Part shown: in pieces, positions 58,441 to 64,000 of the stretch | How the letters are laid out: every line of letters starts with the position of its first letter | Numbering within the stretch: position 1 is the stretch's first letter | Assembly: GCF_030272615.1 (NCBI RefSeq) | Contig: NC_081408.1 | Coordinates: 606,785,673 to 606,849,672 of the forward strand | Reading direction: 5' to 3' | DNA: 64,000 nucleotides | From: Cryptomeria japonica | Lineage: Eukaryota > Streptophyta > Pinopsida > Cupressales > Cupressaceae | Translations under genes and position numbers: made by a program | The notes under the pieces: generated by a model | What the model saw: only the letters and a program-made list of their open reading frames with translations | The model's database searches: none | Told to the model about the DNA's origin: nothing

Positions 58441-61400
58441 CAAAGAATGGTTGATATAATTGAAGGGGAAGTTCTTACTAGTTAAATACATCAACAATAT
58501 GTTTTAGGAGAAGCTAGTAAGTAAGATGATGCCAACATATCAATTCAATAATCTTAAATCTATAAATATGTTTTTAAATTGTTTTTTAATTAATTTTTAA
58601 TGTATTTTTATTTGAAATATGAATCTGTGAGGTTATAGATTGGTGAACTAATCCTCAACATGAACACACAACAATAAAACGTAGGAGTTTAAACATTGGT
58701 GACAAGAAACACAATTTGATGATTTAACCATCACAATATGATAGTACCAACAAATTACAATTATTTTTATCACATCAACAATTTTTTTTAGATATTATAA
58801 ATAACTACGATGTAGATGGTATTATTTTTCACAACATATCAAATTATGTAGTATTTTTTTATCAAGATTCATGAAATTTAATTAATAAATTTGACTAAAA
58901 AGTTTTCATGTTATACATAATTAATTTATCTCTTACCAATAATATTTTACAAGCCACCATTTTGTGTACGTTTTTAAAATATTTATTTGTTTGAAATTAT
59001 TGTTGATTATTAAATTAGTTTTTGTGCTATTAAAGAAGTGGTTTCTTTTATAATACATGTTTATAAATGAATTCAAAGTAATCACGACAATGACCAAGTT
59101 ATACAACAAAAGATGACATTTTGAATCATTTTATAGTTATTTATTAATCCTCGACATGATAAGAATACTATACCAATTTGTAGATAGTTAAAATTCACTT
59201 CTACATTATTAATAATGGATCACATATTCACTAATTAATTAAATAAAACTTTTGAATTAATTAGGTAATGTTTCTTCTAATTTAATTAGTGTTTATCATT
59301 GATTAATTAAAAATATTACACATTAAATTAACTTAGTTTAACCTTCTTTTAATTAATTAATTAAATAAGATATCTTATCAATTGATTAGATTTAAAAGTG
59401 ATATATTTATAAAAATTAGATTTAAAAGTGATATATTTATAAAAATTAAATCTATAGAGTTGAAATCTTTGATGGATGCATGTGAATGTTCTTTCAAATT
59501 TAGGGTTATAAGAATTAGCAACAAAAGGATTAGTAGAAAGATCAATTGTGAAAGTATCACTGTATTTAATAGCATTTAAAAAAACATACAACAACATTAT
59601 TTACTTATAAAGAAACTAAATTAATATTAGTATGCAAAATAAAACTCACATGCACAAAAGTAAACAATATATTATTTAAGGAAATTTCTAATGATCACCT
59701 ATCTTTGACTCAGTCCATGCATAATTTTAGTGGCAATGTGTATTGTAGGTTGCTCTTATTTAAAATATTGGAACTAGCTTCAATCAATGATCTTGAGGTT
59801 GGTCATTAAATTATAAATGTTTTCTTAATTTAACAACTATCAAACTTTTCAAATTATATTTTGTTGCATTAAAATGATGATTTTATTACAAAAACTATGC
59901 AAAGATATAATTTTATAAATAATATTAGCATAAGAACATTTTATTATATAAAGCTCATATATACATGAATAGGTACCTAGTTAAAAAATTGCTAGCAAAT
60001 ATGAACAAAGAATATGTTTTCATTTAATTATGTAATATTTTTAAGGGGTCCTAACTCTAATACAAATCTATTGATTGAACTCAATAGACCTCCAAACAAA
60101 ATTTCAACTAAGTTGAAAAAAACCAACAAAAAGGAAGAAACAAAAGTATAATGAGGACCAAAGCCCACTTATAATGATGTTGGCAACCATCAACCAAACA
60201 TTGATATATCTAAACAATTTCATATTCTCACCTAGATAGATGTGCATCCTTAATCGAAGCATGAGAATAAGATACTATTTTTATTAAATACCTTTCTTCT
60301 TTTGTTAATAGATAGTAGAATAAAACTCATTTCTACCATTGGAGAAAGGAGAGGAGGGAGGAGAACCCATCTCCTAGGTACTAAAAGAAAATAATCCATG
60401 AGAGAAAAGTTGAGCCAATTATGTGGACCATAAAAGGGGAATTTCTACTTCACACTTTTTATTGATCATAAAAAGGTAAAGACATCCTCATATATTAAAT
60501 AAACACAAAGAAGTTGAAATCATATAAAAATTATAAAACCAAGGGTAAAAGTCATTAAATTAAATATAGAGATTCTTGATGTCAATTTTTTTTTAATCAA
60601 ATTTATTAGTATAATATTGTAAGATTTAAAAAAACAAATCAAATTCACATGTCAAAAGGCCAACCTGTCATGTACTATTGGGATTTGATATTATGAATTT
60701 ACAAATACCAAATTTAATATATTTTTTTATTATAACAATCTTAATGCATTCTTCATGAGATTTAGTAATATGTGACATGTTGAAAGAATATTTTTGATCT
60801 ATCACACTTTAATAATATGTGATATATTGAACAAATGTGGTTGTTTTAGTGTTTATGGGAAATGGTAATCATGACATATCTTCATAAATTTACACCTGGC
60901 TTGAGCATTGACATATCTGTTGATTGTTTCAGCCAGCCTTAAATCACACACATTAAGTAACATATTAAGTCACATTAAGTAACATATTAAGTCAAAAGAA
61001 TATTAGTCAACTTTAGAGTGTTTATTCTGACTCTCAATGTTTATTCACTTTTAAGTCTAAAAATCAAAGCTTAGTGTTTGATTTAAGTCGTCTGAATTGA
61101 TTTTGATTGGATTGATTTTGATAGCATTGGAAAATTGCTAGTTAAAAAAATTAAAATTATAACTACTTTTTTGCTTTCTTATGTAATTTGTGAAGATGTC
61201 TTGAATTCAAATCTTCATATGTTCCTCTTTGCATGTACATTTATTTTCATTTGAGACTGAATCACTATGTGACACTTGTATGTGACACTTGTTTATAAGT
61301 TAAACCTGTGATACAATATTGTTTTCCATGTAAAGTTGATTATGTGTTGGTAAGTATTAATTTCTACTACAGACAAAAGAATTTTGTCAAGCCTAACATT

Positions 61401-61970
61401 TATGACAGAAGTATCTCACACTAAAATCTAGATGTCTCTCATTGTCAACATTCTGGACGTTTCCAATATTTATCAGTTCCTTATCTTCTCAATTACCATG
61501 TAGACCAAGACATTAATGTTAATCATTTCACTCTGATTATAAATTACATTATAAATTGAATGGAATGCAAGATTCTAATTACTCTTCCAAGAGTCCAGCT
61601 CTGTAGAGCTGTAAGAAGTCTAGTGTAAGATTGATGTAAGATTGTAGTGAGTTCATGAGTATGAGGAGAAGCTCAGTCAAAGTGCTTGTATGAAGAGCTG
61701 AACCTCTGTCAAAAGTCTGTTAGATGTAATGTTATCCTGAGCAATATAAACTATGATTGTTATTAGTTGTTTCTCCTCCCTCTGTCCAACATCATGAACA
61801 AATCATTGAAATATTTACATTTCTGTTGCTCCTATTTTGATCTTCAAGAGCTGCTTGGAAGAGCTTATTGCTACTACAATCGAATATGATAAAGTTTCTG
61901 AAAGCACACAGGCTAGGGCTAGCGAATATGAGTTGCTTCAAGAGACTGGAGCGGTGAAGTATTAACGCTA
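58441..61970. other. AT-rich non-coding segment II DNA
   Basis: No gene supported. A perfect 30-bp tandem pair lies at 59,386-59,446. A short ACATTAAGTAACATATTAAGTC duplication lies near 60,950-60,995. The open stretch at 61,792-61,970 on the minus strand might hold decayed 3' exons of the bHLH gene, but I cannot show it. Confidence 0.45.
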
Positions 61971-62010
61971 CCTGCATGTCATACATTAATGCGTTGTGAA
62001 ACCTTGGTAA

Positions 62011-62446
62011 ACATTGGCAGACCTACTCTATGAAAACACTCTTTGTTTCCTTCATTAAACCATAGTCCTGGTTGTGCTTGAACTCCCTGGTGCACGGTCA
62101 TGCACCCATTACTCCATTGGGATCCCATCTTCGTGTTCATGCACATCTGGGGCACCTGAAAGCATGGGATTCCCATTGGTACGCAGATATGTGATGGGTT
62201 CATCATATTTGGAGCAGAAAGCATCTACAACACATTGGCAGACCTACTGTATGAAAACACACTTTGTTTCCTTCATTAGACCATAGTCCTGGTTCTGCTT
62301 GAACTCCCTGGTGCACGGTCATGCACCAATTATTCCATTGGGATCCCATGTTCATGCACATCTGGGGCACCTGAAAGCATGGGTTTCCCATTGGTACGCA
62401 GATATATGATGGGCTCATCTTATTCGGAGAACAAAGCATCTACAAC
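62011..62446 (-). repeat. tandemly duplicated bHLH exon (221-bp period)
   Basis: Two copies, 62,011-62,231 and 62,232-62,446, of an exon-like block opening (minus strand) after the acceptor TTGTAG. Both stay open and encode SYICVPMGNPCFQVPQM-like sequence (the other copy has SHICVPMGIPCFQVPQM). In PIF-type genes a Met/Pro-rich segment follows helix 2 in this position. Each copy keeps its own TTGTAG acceptor. Confidence 0.65.
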
Positions 62447-63075
62447 AAATTTAAGTCAATATGTAAGTTGGAAAGATTACTTAATGCTTGCAAAACTCGG
62501 AAAACATAGAGCAACTTGAATTCAAAAGTTTCTGAATTTGACTGTATGAATTCTTTTAACATGAACCGTGGAAACTTAATGACTATAGTGCACCAACTTA
62601 CTTGTATTAGAAGTTGAAGCTGTTTGACGTACTCAATTGTTTCGTCAAGAATGGAAGCTTTGTCCGTCTGTCAAAAATAATTGAAATAAATAGTAGCTAA
62701 AATATTACTTCAAAGATTCTGCTTCTGTGATTAAACTTCTAAACTCTATTATGGTAATGAAAGCCATGGAAATAAGCTAACCTTCTTCGAATTAGAAATC
62801 GAGAAGTTGAAGATCTTTCATTTTCTCATTGATTCTGCTCCTTCGCCTCTGGTTTCCAGCAAAAGCCTCAAACTAAGATCTCTTTCTCTTCCAAACCATT
62901 GAATAAACATTCACAACAAAATCTCTTATAGTCATAATAACTCTAAAAAGGTCATAAGAGTTGAGAGATAAAACCTTGTTAAGTCATAAGAGTGGGTAGC
63001 TCTGTGTCTTTTAGATGAAGTATTGCTTCTGGGAGAAAGAGATCTACATGAATCGGCAAACTCGTCTTCAGAGTC
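62011..63075 (-). pseudogene. PIF/SPATULA-like bHLH transcription factor gene, broken
   Basis: Minus-strand exons in gene order. Exon a (63,075 to about 62,998) follows an acceptor TATAG and encodes DSEDEFADSCRSLSPRSN then SSKRHRA, the acidic/Ser plus basic lead-in of PIF-type bHLH proteins. Exon b (about 62,880-62,782) gives RRRSRINEKMKDLQ, the basic region and helix 1. The usual Glu of the basic region is not visible, and a 1-base insertion shifts the frame just before the donor AAG|GTTAGC. Exon c (62,667-62,602) is exactly 22 codons between TTTTGACAG and GTAAGT: TDKASILDETIEYVKQLQ, helix 2. Then come the duplicated exons. Such proteins bind E-boxes as dimers in the nucleus, some as light-signalling factors. 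The frameshift and the degraded a-b junction argue for a pseudogene. Confidence 0.78.
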
Positions 63076-63405
63076 CTATATGCCCGACCATGAGGTACAT
63101 ATTAATCTAGGTTGCAATCCTAGTTTTCATAGCCAAAAGACACGAAACATAAACAGATGGCTTGTAGTGATCAATCAATCTGTTATTTCGGTGTGAATCA
63201 AAGAAGAACCGTATCGCCTATACAAACTCTGAAATCAAAAGAAATCAAATAACAAACAGGTGTTTAAACTCTTGTATTATTTAGAGGCATCTGTACGTAC
63301 ACTCCGGGGCACACGGGCGCTGCGTTGAGATGTTCAAGCCTGGTGTGTACACATTTCATCCTTTTTGCCATTAGTCAGTCATTAACAAAAAAAAATTCAA
63401 TATAA

Positions 63406-64000
63406 AATGGTAGAATACGGCCAAACACAGACATAACTAGATGGTTCGCCATGTTTCTATAAATAGTTTTCCCTCCCATAACATAAATTACTCAGTCGAA
63501 GAATGCAAGATTGACTAGAGCGGTAGCCATTGCTTACCGAACACTGGACATTGCATATAAATCGATTGCACCCAATTCTCTTGTCATTGAAAAAGATTCA
63601 TTCATCCATGAGTTTTCAATGGGCTTTGCCGGTCGCCTCTTTATACGATCTTGGAAAGTATATCGCAAAGGAAAAGCGCCATCGATTCTGAAGAGTACAT
63701 CCCATACGATCCTGCAAAGTAGAATATTCACTAATAGACTTCCTTCGATCCACCACATTCCCACTGTCTCGATAAACCATATCTGAGCTTTTTACAGTCC
63801 TTTAAACGTTTGTCTTAAATTATATGGGACCAATAATTTTCTGCTTTAAAAGGTACTTCACCTCGAACTCGTCGAATCCTAAGATACTTACATACGAGAT
63901 GGTGGTAAGTCTATAAGTGAGATAGCTTTATAATGTCTAAAAATACAAAGATTATCAATCAATAAAAAAAATTGTTTGTTCTAGTGAAGTTGAATGGTTT
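63406..64000. other. non-coding right edge; weak TATA-like site
   Basis: No homology to segment I. CTATAAATA at 63,457-63,465 resembles a plant TATA box, and an open frame follows (63,511-63,786), but it lacks an upstream ATG and I recognise nothing in it. Could equally be chance. Confidence 0.2.

Larger units (their letters stand above)
44909..63405. other. Segmental duplication, copy II
   Basis: Partner of 28,517-43,669. It is interrupted by element B (45,614-51,671) and the SINE (57,668-57,975). It also contains an internal duplication: about 54,440-56,820 resembles 57,010-59,300. No protein-coding gene is seen in 52,000-61,970, which is AT-rich. It ends at TTCAATATAA. Confidence 0.8.

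Noticed and set aside
63511-63786. Host gene starting after the TATA-like site at 63,457
   Set aside because: No upstream in-frame ATG, no recognised domain, and short open frames on both strands overlap here.
1-64000. CRISPR arrays, bacterial operons, rRNA or tRNA genes
   Set aside because: The tandem repeats seen have no regular spacers, and no full tRNA cloverleaf or rRNA core was recognised; the pol III boxes at 57,903-57,964 belong to a SINE.

Overview
The window looks like intergenic DNA from a large, repeat-dense seed-plant nuclear genome. A gymnosperm is my best guess, but that is inference only. The grounds are Ty3/gypsy elements of the Tat lineage (reverse transcriptase, two RNase H domains, DDE integrase), a chromodomain Ty3 element, Copia-type LTRs, an L1-type LINE, a tRNA-derived SINE and the remains of a plant PIF/SPATULA-like bHLH gene. 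I find no complete functional host gene, no rRNA or tRNA gene and no CRISPR array. All coordinates come from reading and aligning by hand.

Layout. (1) 1-15,250: an old Tat element, T1, that starts before the window. It has pol in one frame (2-2,809) and, far downstream, an antisense ORF with a plant mobile domain (12,295-14,364, minus strand). A younger 7.8-kb element, A, is inserted between them (3,330-11,128, target duplication GGATG). A carries only a Tat gag/protease-like region and no reverse transcriptase, so it looks like a non-autonomous partner of Tat elements. (2) 15,260-26,700: a second gag-only Tat-like remnant, C, in very C/T-rich and AT-rich DNA, with LTR-like blocks near both ends. 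(3) 26,780-29,610: a minus-strand Tat RT/RNase H fragment followed by a minus-strand LINE. (4) 28,517-43,669 and 44,909-63,405: two diverged copies of one large segment, separated by a minus-strand Tat integrase remnant. Differences between the copies reveal later insertions: a 1.4-kb retroposed sequence with a 16-bp target duplication, a solo Copia-type LTR with a clean empty site, the 6.06-kb chromodomain element B (45,614-51,671, target duplication TAATG) and a SINE. (5) 61,980-63,075: minus-strand exons of a bHLH gene, broken by a 1-base frameshift and with a tandemly duplicated exon. One exon also survives in the other segment copy.

How the parts relate. Element A probably depended on autonomous Tat elements such as T1 for its polymerase and integrase. 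Across T1 pol, the antisense ORF, element B and the retroposed insert, reading frames are kept over long distances while premature stops are almost all TGA or TAG and very rarely TAA. Many sit where Arg (CGA) or Gln (CAG) would be expected. That pattern is expected from deamination of methylated cytosine in CG and CHG contexts, so the elements seem to have been inactivated mainly by silencing-linked point mutation. The duplicated segments, nested insertions and empty sites give a relative order of events.
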